Part shown: in pieces, positions 8,904-18,339 of the stretch
How positions within the stretch are numbered: position 1 is the stretch's first letter
Layout: every line of letters starts with the position of its first letter
Assembly (NCBI RefSeq): GCF_011045165.1
Contig: NZ_JAAKZI010000016.1
Span: 1 to 64,000 of the forward strand
Length of the DNA stretch: 64,000 bases
Origin: Arthrobacter silviterrae
GTDB lineage: Bacteria > Actinomycetota > Actinomycetes > Actinomycetales > Micrococcaceae
Reading direction: 5' to 3'
Translations under genes and position numbers: made by a program
The notes under the pieces: model-generated
Told to the model about the DNA's origin: nothing
The model's database searches: none
Seen by the model: only the letters and a program-made list of their open reading frames with translations

Positions 8904-9353
8904 CTACAGCACCAGGTGTGCCCGGGCCGTGCCGGTCACGGTCATGGCAATGCCGTCGGGTACAAGGAAGTTGATGAACCAGGGATGGACCGTGCCGGTC
9001 AGGTTCACCTGGGCGGTCCGGCCGTCAGGGGTGCCGGTGCCGGCTGCAAGGCGGACGTCCGACAGCGACTTTGGTGATTCATTGCTTTCGAGGTAGGCCA
9101 GCGCGGCCGCAGTTACGCCCTGGCCGGTGAGAAGGGTGCCAGGGTCCGGGCCGTGGTTGCCGGCGTTGAGGACGAAGGTGTCGGCGGCTGCGAGCGCGGC
9201 GCCGTCTGCGGTGGAGAGCAATTTCTTGTGGCCGAGGTAGAGGCTGGACCCGGCCGCGACCACCGTCATCAGGAGCAGGGACAGCAAGACATAGCCGATC
9301 AGCAGGACCATGATGTGGCCGTCTTCCTGCGTCGTTTCGCGTGCGCCACTCAT
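8904..9353 (-). CDS. TadG/Rv3654c-like pilus-locus protein
   Basis: 149-residue protein with a short polar N-terminus, [19 protein letters not shown], and one membrane segment followed by an extracytoplasmic domain, as in TadG-like N-terminal (PF13400-type) proteins of tad loci. The processing-like site is G-H-I rather than the usual G-S. The ATG overlaps the stop of the preceding TadE gene (ATGA). It is the last gene of the tad operon; prfB begins about 50 bp beyond. Confidence 0.8.
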   Translation of the reverse strand: MSGARETTQEDGHIMVLLIGYVLLSLLLMTVVAAGSSLYLGHKKLLSTADGAALAAADTFVLNAGNHGPDPGTLLTGQGVTAAALAYLESNESPKSLSDVRLAAGTGTPDGRTAQVNLTGTVHPWFINFLVPDGIAMTVTGTARAHLVL

Positions 9354-9868
9354 TTAAACCGGCCCACTTTTTGGGTTGCGGTGGAGTCAACTGTTGCCGC
9401 TGTCAGGTTGACGCCGGGCAACGCTGAGACCAGTGGCAGTTCGACCCTCAAGGTGACGCGGGTCCGGACCATGGTGCCCGGCGTGAGGCAGCCGCCGTCG
9501 CACGTCACGGTGAGGGCCGCCTTGGAGGGGTCATAGCCCATGTCCGTGACGGCCATGGCAACGGCCTGTTCGGCAGCCATGCGCGCTGATGCTTCGTCTC
9601 CTTGCAGCACGTAGACCTTGGCCGCCTGGTCTGCAGCCCCCACCACGGCGTAGGCCCCGCCCTGCAACTGCCCCACGGTAAGGATGAGGTAGGCCACGGG
9701 CACCATGAGGAGCACTACGAGGAACACGAATTCCACAATGGCACTCCCGACTTCTGCGTCCGGCGGTGCGTCCGGCGCTGCGCCAGGCGATGCGCCAGGC
9801 GCTTCGAACGGTCCGTGGCGCCCCGCGGCCTCTGGGTGCGAGGACACCTCACCCCGGAACCAGGGCAT
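9350..9868 (-). CDS. TadE-like minor pilin/pseudopilin
   Basis: 172 residues. A Pro/Ala-rich N-terminus of about 40 residues precedes the TadE signature GSAIVEFVFLVVLLMVPVAY (prepilin-like cleavage site with Glu at +5/+6 and a hydrophobic helix). The rest is exported and includes CDGGC, which could form a disulfide. TadE proteins are minor components of Flp/Tad pili. The start lies 20 nt inside the upstream TadE gene, implying coupled translation. Confidence 0.85.
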   Translation of the reverse strand: MPWFRGEVSSHPEAAGRHGPFEAPGASPGAAPDAPPDAEVGSAIVEFVFLVVLLMVPVAYLILTVGQLQGGAYAVVGAADQAAKVYVLQGDEASARMAAEQAVAMAVTDMGYDPSKAALTVTCDGGCLTPGTMVRTRVTLRVELPLVSALPGVNLTAATVDSTATQKVGRFK

Positions 9869-10334
9869 GCCCGCTCATCTCAAGCCGTCCGCGCGGCCCA
9901 AAAAGGCCCACCAGCGGCAGCGGCGCCGTGACGGAGACGGTCAGGATGGCCACCCCTCCAGCCGTGGACACGCTGGCCGTGACATCCTGGGCATAGCCCT
10001 CCCCCAGCGAGGTGGACAGCAGCAGTTCCGCCCGGTCCTGGGCATCCTGGGCCGTCCTGTCCGCCAGGGCCCCGTAGCGGGCCGCCGACGACGCAGCATC
10101 CGCCACAGTGTTCCGCACGTGCAGCACAAGCGCCAGCTGGATCAGGGCCAGGAACATGACGGTGACCAGGGTGGACACCAGGACGAAGTCAACCACGGCC
10201 GCGCCGGACTCCGAGGCACGTGCTACGGCTGGACCTGGCTCATGGCCTCGTTGAACAGCTTTTCCAGTGCCGGACCGGCGAGCGCCAGCAGCCCCGCCAC
10301 GAGGACGGCGGACATGAGCGTGATGAGAACCCAA
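9849..10334 (-). CDS. TadE-like minor pilin (start uncertain)
   Basis: The recognisable part is SESGAAVVDFVLVSTLVTVM, a TadE prepilin-like segment, followed by an exported domain with a typical TadE C-terminus. The frame stays open upstream to 10547 but overlaps the small pilin-like gene in another frame. No ATG or GTG lies between that gene's stop (10223) and the signature. The nearest usable start is TTG 10334 after GGGGA, giving 161 residues with about 110 nt of overlap; this is a compromise, and GTG codons further upstream are alternatives. Confidence 0.7.
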   Translation of the reverse strand: MGSHHAHVRRPRGGAAGARRSGTGKAVQRGHEPGPAVARASESGAAVVDFVLVSTLVTVMFLALIQLALVLHVRNTVADAASSAARYGALADRTAQDAQDRAELLLSTSLGEGYAQDVTASVSTAGGVAILTVSVTAPLPLVGLFGPRGRLEMSGHALVPG

Positions 10335-10486
10335 CCGGGAACGTCCCCGCGGGCGCCGCCGGTGGCCGGGCGGAACCGGAGGCTCGGCCACCGGCTCGCC
10401 AGGCGCAACTGCCACAGTCCCAGTAGTTGCTTGACGGCGATCAGTTGCCTCAGTGCAAGTGTCGCGGCCCCGTTGTGCTTCCCCAT
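10223..10486 (-). CDS. small pilin-like membrane protein in tad locus
   Basis: 87 residues with one C-terminal hydrophobic helix: RGDVPGWVLITLMSAVLVAG, then an amphipathic end. Position (between tadC and the TadE genes), size and the Gly followed by a hydrophobic helix suggest the major Flp-type pilin or a pseudopilin, but the conserved Glu of Flp pilins is not visible. It starts with ATG 10486 (MGKHNGAATLALRQ). I do not recognise the family with certainty. Confidence 0.75.
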   Translation of the reverse strand: MGKHNGAATLALRQLIAVKQLLGLWQLRLASRWPSLRFRPATGGARGDVPGWVLITLMSAVLVAGLLALAGPALEKLFNEAMSQVQP

Positions 10487-10546
10487 GGTGTTTCCCCTCC
10501 AGGTGTTGGTGCAGGTGGTTTGTTGGTGGTTTGCAGCAGGTGCCCA

Positions 10547-11485
10547 TTACAGGCCAATCTGCAGCAGGGCCAGGCCCGGGAAGACGGCAAAGACGACCGT
10601 CAGCGGGAGGACGCCAAAGACCAAGGGGATCATCATGGCGATCTCCTTGCGCCCTGCCGCTTCCATCAGTTCCCTCTTGGCGACGTCGCGGACGTCCTGG
10701 GCCTGGGCTCTCAGTACATCGGCCAGCGGCGTCCCCCGGTTTACGGCCACGCTGATGCCGTCCACGAAGCGGGTCAGCGCGGGCACATTGAGCCGGTCTG
10801 AAAATTCGCCCAGGGCCGTCACCAGCGGCACTCCGGTGCGGGTTTGGGCCAGGACCTTGGCAAATTCCGCGGACAGTTCCCCGCGGGACTGCCTGGCCAC
10901 CCTGTCCAGGGCACTGCCGGCGCTCTCCCCCGCCCCCACGGCAAGGGCCATGAGTTCGGCCATGGCCGGGAACTCGGCCAGGATTCTGGCCTGCCGGCGT
11001 TTGATGCGGATGCCGAGGAGGTAGTCGTAGCTGAGGTAGCCGCCCAGCATGAAGCCGATGGTGAAGGCGAAACCCACCATGGCGTTGGTGCGCCCCGACC
11101 AGGCCAGGACCAGCGACAGCACCAGCCCGACCACCATGCCGGCGCCGGCCCAGAGGAACTGGACGGCTCGAAACTCGAGGGCGGATTCGTTGCGGCCGGC
11201 CTGGGCAAGCCGGGCGCGGAGGCCCTTGACGCTGATGTTGAAGCGGCCCAGCCTCCCCACCACATCGGCCAAAACCAGGCGGAACAGCCGTTCCAGCGGG
11301 CCAAACAGTGCGCTGGTTTCGTCTTCAGCCAGGAGCTTGGAGCGGCTCTCCAGGCTGCGCAGTTGGGGTTCCACGCGGTCGGCGAAGGTGGGCCGGCGCA
11401 TGGCGGGAATCCTGGCAAAGACCGTCCACAGGCCGAACCCCAGACCCAGGCCGGTGGCCACCACGGCCGCGAGGTGGCCGTTCAC
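10547..11485 (-). CDS. tadC: type II secretion F-domain protein TadC
   Basis: Inner-membrane platform protein of the Tad pilus machine (312 residues). It has an N-terminal membrane helix, a central pair and a C-terminal pair of helices around the T2SSF domain (ILAEFPAMAELMALAVGAGE, ALTRFVDGISVAVNRGTPLADVL). GTG 11485 overlaps the tadB stop (GTGA); upstream residues in the same frame lie in tadB and are discarded. It works with TadB and the ATPase TadA. Confidence 0.88.
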   Translation of the reverse strand: MNGHLAAVVATGLGLGFGLWTVFARIPAMRRPTFADRVEPQLRSLESRSKLLAEDETSALFGPLERLFRLVLADVVGRLGRFNISVKGLRARLAQAGRNESALEFRAVQFLWAGAGMVVGLVLSLVLAWSGRTNAMVGFAFTIGFMLGGYLSYDYLLGIRIKRRQARILAEFPAMAELMALAVGAGESAGSALDRVARQSRGELSAEFAKVLAQTRTGVPLVTALGEFSDRLNVPALTRFVDGISVAVNRGTPLADVLRAQAQDVRDVAKRELMEAAGRKEIAMMIPLVFGVLPLTVVFAVFPGLALLQIGL

Positions 11486-12336
11486 CGCAGCACCCGTTCT
11501 TCCCTGGGCAGGGCGCCAATCCGCAGCATGAGCCGGTAGCAGACCACGGAGACCAGCAGCCCGCCACCCAGCACGGCCCAACCCAAGGGTGAGTTGTAGG
11601 CAGTTACAGCCTCAGGGCGGGTAGACATCAGCATGAGTACAATCCACGGTGCTGCAACGGCCAGCCTGGCCGCGTTGACAGTCCACGACTGCCGGGCTTC
11701 GAGCTCGCTGCGGGTCCTGGCGTGGTCGCGCAGAAACTCCGAGAGGGTTCCGAGCAGGCGCCCAAGGTCTGAGCCTCCCACATCCCGAGTCAACCGCAGG
11801 GCTTCGATGATCCGGTCGGCGACAGGGTCGGCCAGCCTGTCCTTGAGCCTTTGCAGGGCGGCCTCAAAATGGCCGCTGGCGCGGTAGTCGGCCCCAAACC
11901 CGGCAAACTCACCCCTGAGTTCTTCAGGCCCCTTGACTCCCAACTGGATGAGGGCTTCGGGGAGTGAGAGCCCGGCCCGGATTGCTGAGCGAAGGTGGTC
12001 CACCACGTCCGGCCAGAGCTCGCGCATTGTTGAGGACCGGCGTCGGGCACGCCATTGCAGGAGGGCAAAGGGCAGGTAGCCGCTGAACAGGCCAAAGCAC
12101 AGCGCAATGGGGGCGGCACCTGTCAGGAGCAGGAAAAGCAGGGTGGTGAAAACCGCAAGGCCTGCCGTGCTGGCGGTCAGGGATGCCGGCGTCACCTGGG
12201 CCACGCCCGCCTGCTGCAGGAGTTCGCCCAGCCGGCCCCGCCTGGCCACTGCCGGCGCCCGCTCGGGGGTACTCCAGCAGGCGGCCCAGACCAGGTACAG
12301 TCCCAGGCCTCCCAGCAGGCCGGCGAGCGCGGACAT
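11482..12336 (-). CDS. tadB: type II secretion F-domain protein TadB
   Basis: 284-residue membrane protein with N-terminal helices, a cytoplasmic T2SSF domain (ELWPDVVDHLRSAIRAGLSL, RLTRDVGGSDLGRLL) and two C-terminal helices. Paired with TadC, it forms the assembly platform for Flp/Tad pili. Its ATG overlaps the last base of the tadA stop codon (TGATG), and its stop overlaps tadC. Confidence 0.88.
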   Translation of the reverse strand: MSALAGLLGGLGLYLVWAACWSTPERAPAVARRGRLGELLQQAGVAQVTPASLTASTAGLAVFTTLLFLLLTGAAPIALCFGLFSGYLPFALLQWRARRRSSTMRELWPDVVDHLRSAIRAGLSLPEALIQLGVKGPEELRGEFAGFGADYRASGHFEAALQRLKDRLADPVADRIIEALRLTRDVGGSDLGRLLGTLSEFLRDHARTRSELEARQSWTVNAARLAVAAPWIVLMLMSTRPEAVTAYNSPLGWAVLGGGLLVSVVCYRLMLRIGALPREERVLR

Positions 12337-13559
12337 CAGGCGTCACCCACCAGGGTGGCCACGTTGTAGCCGGCCGCCGCAAACTTTTCCGGCGACGGCA
12401 TGGCCGAGGCTTGGGCTGTGAGGAGTCCGTCAACGGTGTCGAACACCATTCCCGATTCGATGACGCCATTTTCCACCCGCCGGCCCAGGGACAGGATTTG
12501 GCCCACGCGCCGCTTCCCATTGGGGGCCCTGACGCAGTGCACCACCAGGTCGATGCACGCCGCCACGGTGGGCAGCACGAAGGCCGCAGTGATGTTTTCC
12601 CCGGCCAGGAGGGGAAGCGTGCAAATCTTGACGACGGCGTCGTGGGCGGAGTTGGCATGGACGCTTGCCATGCCGGGCAAGCCGCTGTTGAGGGCTATCA
12701 GCATGTCCAGGCTTTCGGCCTCACGCACCTCGCCCACGATGAGGCGGTCCGGCCGCATGCGAAGGGCTTCCTTGACCAGGCGGCGCAATGGAATCTCGCC
12801 GGCTCCCTCCAGGTTGGGCTGGCGGCACTGCAGGCCCACCACGTCCCTCAGCGGCAGGGCGAGCTCAAAGATCTCCTCCACCGTCACCACGCGTTCCCGG
12901 GAGCCGATGCCGGCGGCCAGGCAGTTGAGCATGGTCGTCTTGCCAGCCTGCGTTGCCCCGGATACCAGGATGTTGAGCCCGCTGCTGACGGCGGCGCCCA
13001 GGAAGCGGGCCGCCTGGGGCGTGAGGGAGCCGAGTTCCACGAGGTGTTCCAGGCGGCTGGCGCGGGCGGTGAACTTGCGGATGTTTACGGCCCAATGGGC
13101 CTTGGTGATGTCCGGGATGACCACGTGCAGGCGGGAGCCGTCCGGGAGGGCAGCGTCCACAAAGGGGCTGCTGAGGTCCAGCCGGCGGCCCGAGCTTTTG
13201 AGCATTCGCTCGACGAGGTCCCTGACCTGCTGCTGGGTGAAGACAAGCGGCGTCAGTTCGGATTCACCGTTGCGGGCCACGAACACCTGGTCCGGGGCGT
13301 TGAGCCAAATTTCCTCCACAGACGGATCGTCCAGGAAGGGTTGCAGGGCGCCAAAGCCGGCCACGGCGTCATAGATGTGCTGCTTGGCGTCTGCCGCATG
13401 GGAAAGGGGAGGTACGGCCCCTACAAGTGAACGCTCGTCGTAATCGTTGACTGCCGCCTCGACCAGGCGCCGAACCTCGCCGCCCTGCTGCAATGGGTCC
13501 AGCCCCTTGCGGCGTATGAGCTCGCGAACTTCGTCTTCAACGAGTGTCAGTGCATCCAT
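12336..13559 (-). CDS. tadA: Tad pilus assembly ATPase TadA/CpaF
   Basis: Secretion ATPase of the VirB11/CpaF type, 407 residues, powering pilus assembly. Walker A is SGATQAGKTTMLN near residue 200 and the Walker B region RPDRLIVGEVREAE near 270; an Arg/His-rich loop between them is typical. It is the first gene of the tad operon. ATG 13559 with GGAGAGG just upstream was chosen; the upstream extension in the same frame does not look coding. The 174-bp gap to the divergent esterase gene must hold the operon promoter. Confidence 0.93.
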   Translation of the reverse strand: MDALTLVEDEVRELIRRKGLDPLQQGGEVRRLVEAAVNDYDERSLVGAVPPLSHAADAKQHIYDAVAGFGALQPFLDDPSVEEIWLNAPDQVFVARNGESELTPLVFTQQQVRDLVERMLKSSGRRLDLSSPFVDAALPDGSRLHVVIPDITKAHWAVNIRKFTARASRLEHLVELGSLTPQAARFLGAAVSSGLNILVSGATQAGKTTMLNCLAAGIGSRERVVTVEEIFELALPLRDVVGLQCRQPNLEGAGEIPLRRLVKEALRMRPDRLIVGEVREAESLDMLIALNSGLPGMASVHANSAHDAVVKICTLPLLAGENITAAFVLPTVAACIDLVVHCVRAPNGKRRVGQILSLGRRVENGVIESGMVFDTVDGLLTAQASAMPSPEKFAAAGYNVATLVGDA

Positions 13560-13721
13560 CAACCTCTCCGCCCCCGCGGTCCGGTTCTTCCCCTTGGTCC
13601 TTGGAGCATAACCAAGTGAATGTCCAGGCGCCAGAGGGTGGTGGTGATCTGTGGACAACCGGCGCCGCTTCAACCCCCATTTTCACAAAGCTTTCCCAGC
13701 CAACCATCATGGAACGGCCAT

Positions 13722-13727
13722 TATTCT
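13722..13727 (+). promoter_or_regulatory. -10 box, probable leaderless promoter of the esterase gene
   Basis: TATTCT lies exactly 6 nt before the GTG at 13734 and no convincing ribosome-binding site is present. In actinobacteria a TANNNT box at this distance normally places the transcription start on the start codon. It also supports the chosen start. Confidence 0.5.
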
Positions 13728-13733
13728 GGTGAA

Positions 13734-15050
13734 GTGAACTTTCTCTATCAGGCGCCCATCGTCAACGGCGCAATTCCTGCCGTCCTGGTCACCTCCGGGC
13801 TGCTGGCATTGCTCTGGCTGGCGTGGGGCAACCGGCGCCACCTGACTCGCTGGGTACCCGTGGCCCTTGTGATCTCCGTGCTGGCGATGGGCATTTTCTG
13901 GTATCTGGCAGAGAAAGTGTGGAACCTTTGGGGCGAGCCGCTGCCGCGCCGCCTCTACATATACGCCGGGCTGGCGCTGTTCGGCGTGTTGCTGGCGGTC
14001 CCGAAAATCGTGGCCCTCCGGCGCCTCTGGGCACGCCTGCTGGTGTTGCCGATCGCCGCCGTCGTGGTGGTTTCCGCTGCAGGAATGGTGAACCAGAACT
14101 TCGAGTATTACCCCACCTTTGGATCACTCTTTGGCGACACCGGAACAGCCATCAAGAGCCTGGCCCAATTCGAAGCTGACAAGGGCGTCGCGGAACTACC
14201 AATACCACCAAAACCGACCACCGAGGCGAACTGGTCACCGCCCGCCAACATGCCTGCCCACGGCGACGTCATCAACGTGCATATTCCGGGCCCAATCTCA
14301 CATGAAGTGTCGTCAGGGGCCTTCGTGTACCTCCCCCCGGCCTACTTATCCACACCGCGCGCCAATCTACCCGTGCTGGTGCTGATTCACGGGGTACCCG
14401 GCAGCACGGTCGACTGGTTGCGGGGCGGGCAGATCAACAAGTTCATGGACCAATATGCGGCGGCGCACCATGGACTCGCCCCCGTAGTAGTCTTGCCCGA
14501 TGCCGGGGCCAACTGGGCAGGGTACCCGCCGGCGTGCCTCAACAGCCGGCAGGGACAAGCGGCCACGTACCTGACTTTGGATGTACCGAACTGGATCAAG
14601 AAGACGTTTGGGGCCGGCACGATTTCCTCCCGGCAGTGGGCGATTGGTGGATTTTCATACGGTGGCACCTGTGCCATGACACTTGCCGTCAACCATCCCG
14701 AGGTTTATCCAACGTTTATTGACAGTTCCGGCGAGTCTGAGCCAACCATTGAACAGGGACATGACTTGCTTCTCAAGAAGTACTTCGCTGGAAATCCTGC
14801 CGCGTTTGCAAAGCAAAACGCCCTGGACATTCTCAAGGTAAGGCGTTATGCGGGAAGTGCCGGTATAGTCACGGTCGGATCCAGCGACAGCCATTATCGA
14901 CCACAAGGCATCGAGGTATTTCGCGCCATGAAGAAGGCGGGCATGGATGTCACCCTTCAGGAAGCTCCAGGTGGCCATGCCTGGCCGGCCTGGCGGTACG
15001 GTGTGTATCAGAACATGGACTGGCTGATGAAGCGTTTGGGCGTCAACTGA
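13734..15050 (+). CDS. membrane-anchored alpha/beta-hydrolase esterase
   Basis: 438 residues. Three or four N-terminal membrane segments (to about residue 115) are followed by an extracytoplasmic esterase domain of the esterase D/antigen-85-like superfamily (PF00756 type). The nucleophile is Ser308 in GGFSYGG and the catalytic His is probably His415 in GGHAWPAW; an oxyanion stretch LIHGVPGST is visible. Substrate unknown; its place at the edge of a glycan island suggests an envelope ester. A longer ORF from ATG 13620 exists, but GTG 13734 has a leaderless promoter signal and begins with the family-like NFLYQAPIVNG. Confidence 0.85.
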   Translation: MNFLYQAPIVNGAIPAVLVTSGLLALLWLAWGNRRHLTRWVPVALVISVLAMGIFWYLAEKVWNLWGEPLPRRLYIYAGLALFGVLLAVPKIVALRRLWARLLVLPIAAVVVVSAAGMVNQNFEYYPTFGSLFGDTGTAIKSLAQFEADKGVAELPIPPKPTTEANWSPPANMPAHGDVINVHIPGPISHEVSSGAFVYLPPAYLSTPRANLPVLVLIHGVPGSTVDWLRGGQINKFMDQYAAAHHGLAPVVVLPDAGANWAGYPPACLNSRQGQAATYLTLDVPNWIKKTFGAGTISSRQWAIGGFSYGGTCAMTLAVNHPEVYPTFIDSSGESEPTIEQGHDLLLKKYFAGNPAAFAKQNALDILKVRRYAGSAGIVTVGSSDSHYRPQGIEVFRAMKKAGMDVTLQEAPGGHAWPAWRYGVYQNMDWLMKRLGVN

Positions 15051-15240
15051 GCGACCTTTCCTAACGCCATGGCCGTTCCGGCGCCTTCTGCATCTGGTCC
15101 GGCCTGATTCCCAGACCCAATGGCCCAGCCTATTGGCGACTTCGGGAAGCAAAGTGGTCCTTGCTACAATCACCAAGGACCTGCAGGGGAACTCGCTTCG
15201 AGGGACCGGCGAGCATTCCTAAGGAGAGTTCCAGAAGTTC

Positions 15241-17235
15241 ATGACTTGGTTTCAGACTATTCCGACAATAATCGTCGCCGGGCTTGTTGTCTTCGTTCCG
15301 GGCGCCCTCCTTAGCCGGTTATTGGGAGCACGGGGCCTCGCCTGGGCCGCGACGGCGGCTCCCCTGACCGTGTCCCTGGCCGCTGTGGGTGCCATCGCCG
15401 CCCAGAAGCTGCATGTCGGCTGGTCACTATTGCCATTTCTGGGAATCACCCTTCTTGCATGCGCTGTCACAGTCGCGATCCGGCTTCCCGGGATCATGCG
15501 CCGCAGGAACACCGCACAAGGCCGTCCGCCCTGGATCCGTCCCAGCTGGACACTCGTGTTGGCCGTCGCCGCCGGGTTCGCTGTGCCGGCAATCATCCTT
15601 TTCGTTCGTTTCGCAAAGATTTTTAACACTCCGGAGAACATCTCCCAGACGTACGACAACGTCTTCCACCTCAATGCGATCCGCTTCATCCTCAACACAG
15701 GGAACGCTTCATCGCTGACCCTTGGCAACCTGTCCGCCACGGGAACAGCCAGCTTCTATCCTGCTGCCTGGCACGATCTTGCGGCGCTAGTGGTCGGTCT
15801 GACAGGCACACCAATTCCCGTAGGGGTCAACGCTCTCAACATGGTGTTGGGCGCCCTCGTCTGGACGACGTCGAGCATGTATCTCGCAACGCGTTTGCTC
15901 GGCAACCGGCCGGCCGCTTATTTGGCGACGGGCGCACTCGCAGCAGGCTTCAACGCCTTCCCCTACCTGTTGATGGAATTCGGCGTCCTGTACCCAAACT
16001 TCTTGGCGATTGCGCTTCTTCCGGCATTCATGGGGCTGGCGGCCGATCTGATGAAGCTGAGCAAAGCCCCTGGTCCCAACACTCTCCTGGCCATCATTCT
16101 CCTCGGTGTCGGCGCCCCAGGGCTTGCCCTGTCGCACCCCAGCGTGGTGATGGCCCTGGGCGCCTTCGCGATTTCGCCGCTGGTGGTCTGGCTCATCGTG
16201 ACGATCCGGAAAGCCTTCGCCAACCGGATCAAGTGGCGCTGGGCAGCAGCAGCTGGGGTCTTCACCTTTTTGTATGCGCTGGGCCTGTTCTTTCTGTGGG
16301 GCGTGATTCGCCCGAGTAAGACAGCATCATTTTGGCCGCCGCTCCAGACAGTTCCACGCGCCATTGGCGAGGCCCTGACGAATGGTGTCCTGGGCAGGCC
16401 AATGCCGTGGCTCGCTGCACTACTAATGGTGATCGGCATCTATGCCGTATTCCGTCGGAAGCAGGGCTTCTGGGTGCTGGGCGGGTACGGTCTCAGTGCC
16501 CTCTTTTTCGTTGTGGCCTCCGCGTTTGAGCAAAACGGCCTGCGAGATTTTCTTACACGCGTCTGGTACAACGACAGCAACCGGCTGGCGTCCATGCTTC
16601 CCGTCTTCGCACTTCCGTTGGCCGCAATGGGCGCCGTGTGGCTTTTCGACCTCGTAGTCGCGGACAGCCGCGCCCAGCCCGTGAAGGCCAAACCGAACTC
16701 CCTTGCTTCCTTCCTGCGCAGCAGAAACGGAGGGCTGGTGTTTGGTGCTGTCGCATGGTTAGCTGTCATCGTATTGGCACAAGGATTTGCCATTGCCACA
16801 GCACAGGGCAAGGCCAGGATCCAGTATGACTTGTCGCCTGCGTCCCGGTTGCTGACGGTGGACGAGAATGCCATCCTGATGCGTCTTGATGCCCACGTTC
16901 CCAGCCACGGCATCATCATTGACAATGCCGGAACGGGGTCAGCCCTTGCCTACGCACTGGCCAACCGGCAAGTCATCTTGCCTGCCATCGGCCCCAATCC
17001 GAGTCGCGATGATTCAACACTGATCCGTTTCCTGCCTGAACTGGGAAATAACCCGGCCGTATGCGATGCCATCAAACGCCTCAACAGCTATTACGTTCTT
17101 GATTTTGGCGCACAGGAAATCAATGGCATGACTCACCCGTTCCCGAGTTCGAAGGCCCTGGCGGAGATGCCTGGGCTGAAGCTTCTCGACCAGGAGGGCA
17201 CAGCAAAGCTGTACCAAGTCACCGGCTGCCGATAG
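15241..17235 (+). CDS. DUF6541-family polytopic membrane protein
   Basis: 664 residues with at least 12 hydrophobic segments in the first 530 and a C-terminal extracytoplasmic domain of about 130 residues (SRLLTVDENAILMRLDAHVP ...). The overall plan resembles GT-C glycosyltransferases, which use lipid-linked sugars outside the membrane, and the protein resembles the DUF6541 family; activity is not established. AAGGAG lies about 14 nt before the ATG. It is convergent with galE (57 bp apart). Codon use is ordinary for the region. Confidence 0.75.
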   Translation: MTWFQTIPTIIVAGLVVFVPGALLSRLLGARGLAWAATAAPLTVSLAAVGAIAAQKLHVGWSLLPFLGITLLACAVTVAIRLPGIMRRRNTAQGRPPWIRPSWTLVLAVAAGFAVPAIILFVRFAKIFNTPENISQTYDNVFHLNAIRFILNTGNASSLTLGNLSATGTASFYPAAWHDLAALVVGLTGTPIPVGVNALNMVLGALVWTTSSMYLATRLLGNRPAAYLATGALAAGFNAFPYLLMEFGVLYPNFLAIALLPAFMGLAADLMKLSKAPGPNTLLAIILLGVGAPGLALSHPSVVMALGAFAISPLVVWLIVTIRKAFANRIKWRWAAAAGVFTFLYALGLFFLWGVIRPSKTASFWPPLQTVPRAIGEALTNGVLGRPMPWLAALLMVIGIYAVFRRKQGFWVLGGYGLSALFFVVASAFEQNGLRDFLTRVWYNDSNRLASMLPVFALPLAAMGAVWLFDLVVADSRAQPVKAKPNSLASFLRSRNGGLVFGAVAWLAVIVLAQGFAIATAQGKARIQYDLSPASRLLTVDENAILMRLDAHVPSHGIIIDNAGTGSALAYALANRQVILPAIGPNPSRDDSTLIRFLPELGNNPAVCDAIKRLNSYYVLDFGAQEINGMTHPFPSSKALAEMPGLKLLDQEGTAKLYQVTGCR

Positions 17236-17292
17236 GAATTCCAGACAGCGGCTGCCAGGATCAGCCCCCAGACCTATCCCGGGGCACTGCGG

Positions 17293-18306
17293 TCAGGCTC
17301 CGTACCCCTGCGGGTTGTCGTGCTGCCACCGCCAGTGGTCTTCACACATTTGGGCCAGGTTGCGGTGCGCCGACCAGCCCAGGTCCGCCAATGCAGCGGA
17401 CGGGTCGGCGTAACTGACCGCGGCATCGCCAGGGCGTCTCGGCGCAAACTCAAACGGGATGGGCCTGCCCGCCGCGTCGCCAAACGCCTGGATGACTTCC
17501 AGCACCGAGGAGCCGTTGCCGGTGCCCAGGTTCCAGCGGAACACACCCTGATGCGTTGGCAGGTAGTCCAATGCTGCGAGGTGGCCGGCGGCCAGGTCCA
17601 TCACGTGAATGTAGTCGCGCACGCCGGTGCCGTCCGGCGTCGGGTAGTCATTGCCAAAGACCATGACCTTTTCGCGGCGTCCCACGGCGACCTGGGCCAC
17701 AAATGGCAGTAGGTTGTTGGGGATTCCGCTGGGGTCCTCGCCAATGCGGCCGGACTCGTGTGCGCCCACCGGATTGAAGTAGCGCAAAAGTGCCACACGC
17801 CAAGTTGCGTCTGCGGCGCCGAGGTCCGTGAGGATGTCCTCGATCTGTTCTTTGGTGCGTCCGTACGGGTTGGTGGCGTCCAACGGCATCTTCTCGATGA
17901 GGGGCACTTCTTCGCTGGCACCATAGACCGTGGCAGAGGAACTGAAGACGATGGTTCGCACGCCGTGCTTGTCCATGGAAGCCAGGAGGTTCAGCGTGCC
18001 CACAATGTTGTTTTGGTAGTACATGAGCGGCTGGGCCACCGACTCCCCCACTGCCTTAAGCCCGGCAAAGTGGATGACGGAATCGAACTCCCCAGCAGCA
18101 AAAAGTGCATCCACCCCACTTGCATCCAGCAGGTCCAGTTCAACAAATTCCGGGTGCCGCCCTGTAAGGTCCTCAACCCGGCGCAGGGACTCCGCGGATG
18201 AGTTCACCAAATTGTCAAGCACGACGACGCTGTGCCCGGCTTCCAGCAGGCAAAGCACCGTGTGTGAACCTATATAGCCGGCGCCGCCGGTCACCAAAAC
18301 TTTCAT
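17293..18306 (-). CDS. galE: UDP-glucose 4-epimerase
   Basis: NAD-dependent SDR enzyme interconverting UDP-glucose and UDP-galactose (337 residues, normal length). The Rossmann motif GGAGYIGSH is at residues 6-14; the catalytic pair is YGRTK (Tyr...Lys) in NPYGRTKEQIE, with Ser in FSSSATVYG. It supplies UDP-galactopyranose, which glf at 45-46 kb can convert to UDP-galactofuranose. It is divergent from the acyltransferase with only 41 bp between the starts. Confidence 0.96.
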   Translation of the reverse strand: MKVLVTGGAGYIGSHTVLCLLEAGHSVVVLDNLVNSSAESLRRVEDLTGRHPEFVELDLLDASGVDALFAAGEFDSVIHFAGLKAVGESVAQPLMYYQNNIVGTLNLLASMDKHGVRTIVFSSSATVYGASEEVPLIEKMPLDATNPYGRTKEQIEDILTDLGAADATWRVALLRYFNPVGAHESGRIGEDPSGIPNNLLPFVAQVAVGRREKVMVFGNDYPTPDGTGVRDYIHVMDLAAGHLAALDYLPTHQGVFRWNLGTGNGSSVLEVIQAFGDAAGRPIPFEFAPRRPGDAAVSYADPSAALADLGWSAHRNLAQMCEDHWRWQHDNPQGYGA

Positions 18307-18313
18307 GTGCCCA

Positions 18314-18319
18314 AGCCTA
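18314..18319 (-). promoter_or_regulatory. -10 box, probable leaderless promoter of galE
   Basis: TAGGCT on the minus strand, 7 nt before the galE ATG, without a clear ribosome-binding site. It sits in the 41-bp divergent gap. Confidence 0.45.
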
Positions 18320-18333
18320 TCTGGCCCAACGGG

Positions 18334-18339
18334 TAGACT
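18334..18339 (+). promoter_or_regulatory. -10 box, probable leaderless promoter of the acyltransferase
   Basis: TAGACT lies 8 nt before GTG 18348. With the opposed galE box it fills the 41-bp gap, so the two promoters must overlap. Confidence 0.45.
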
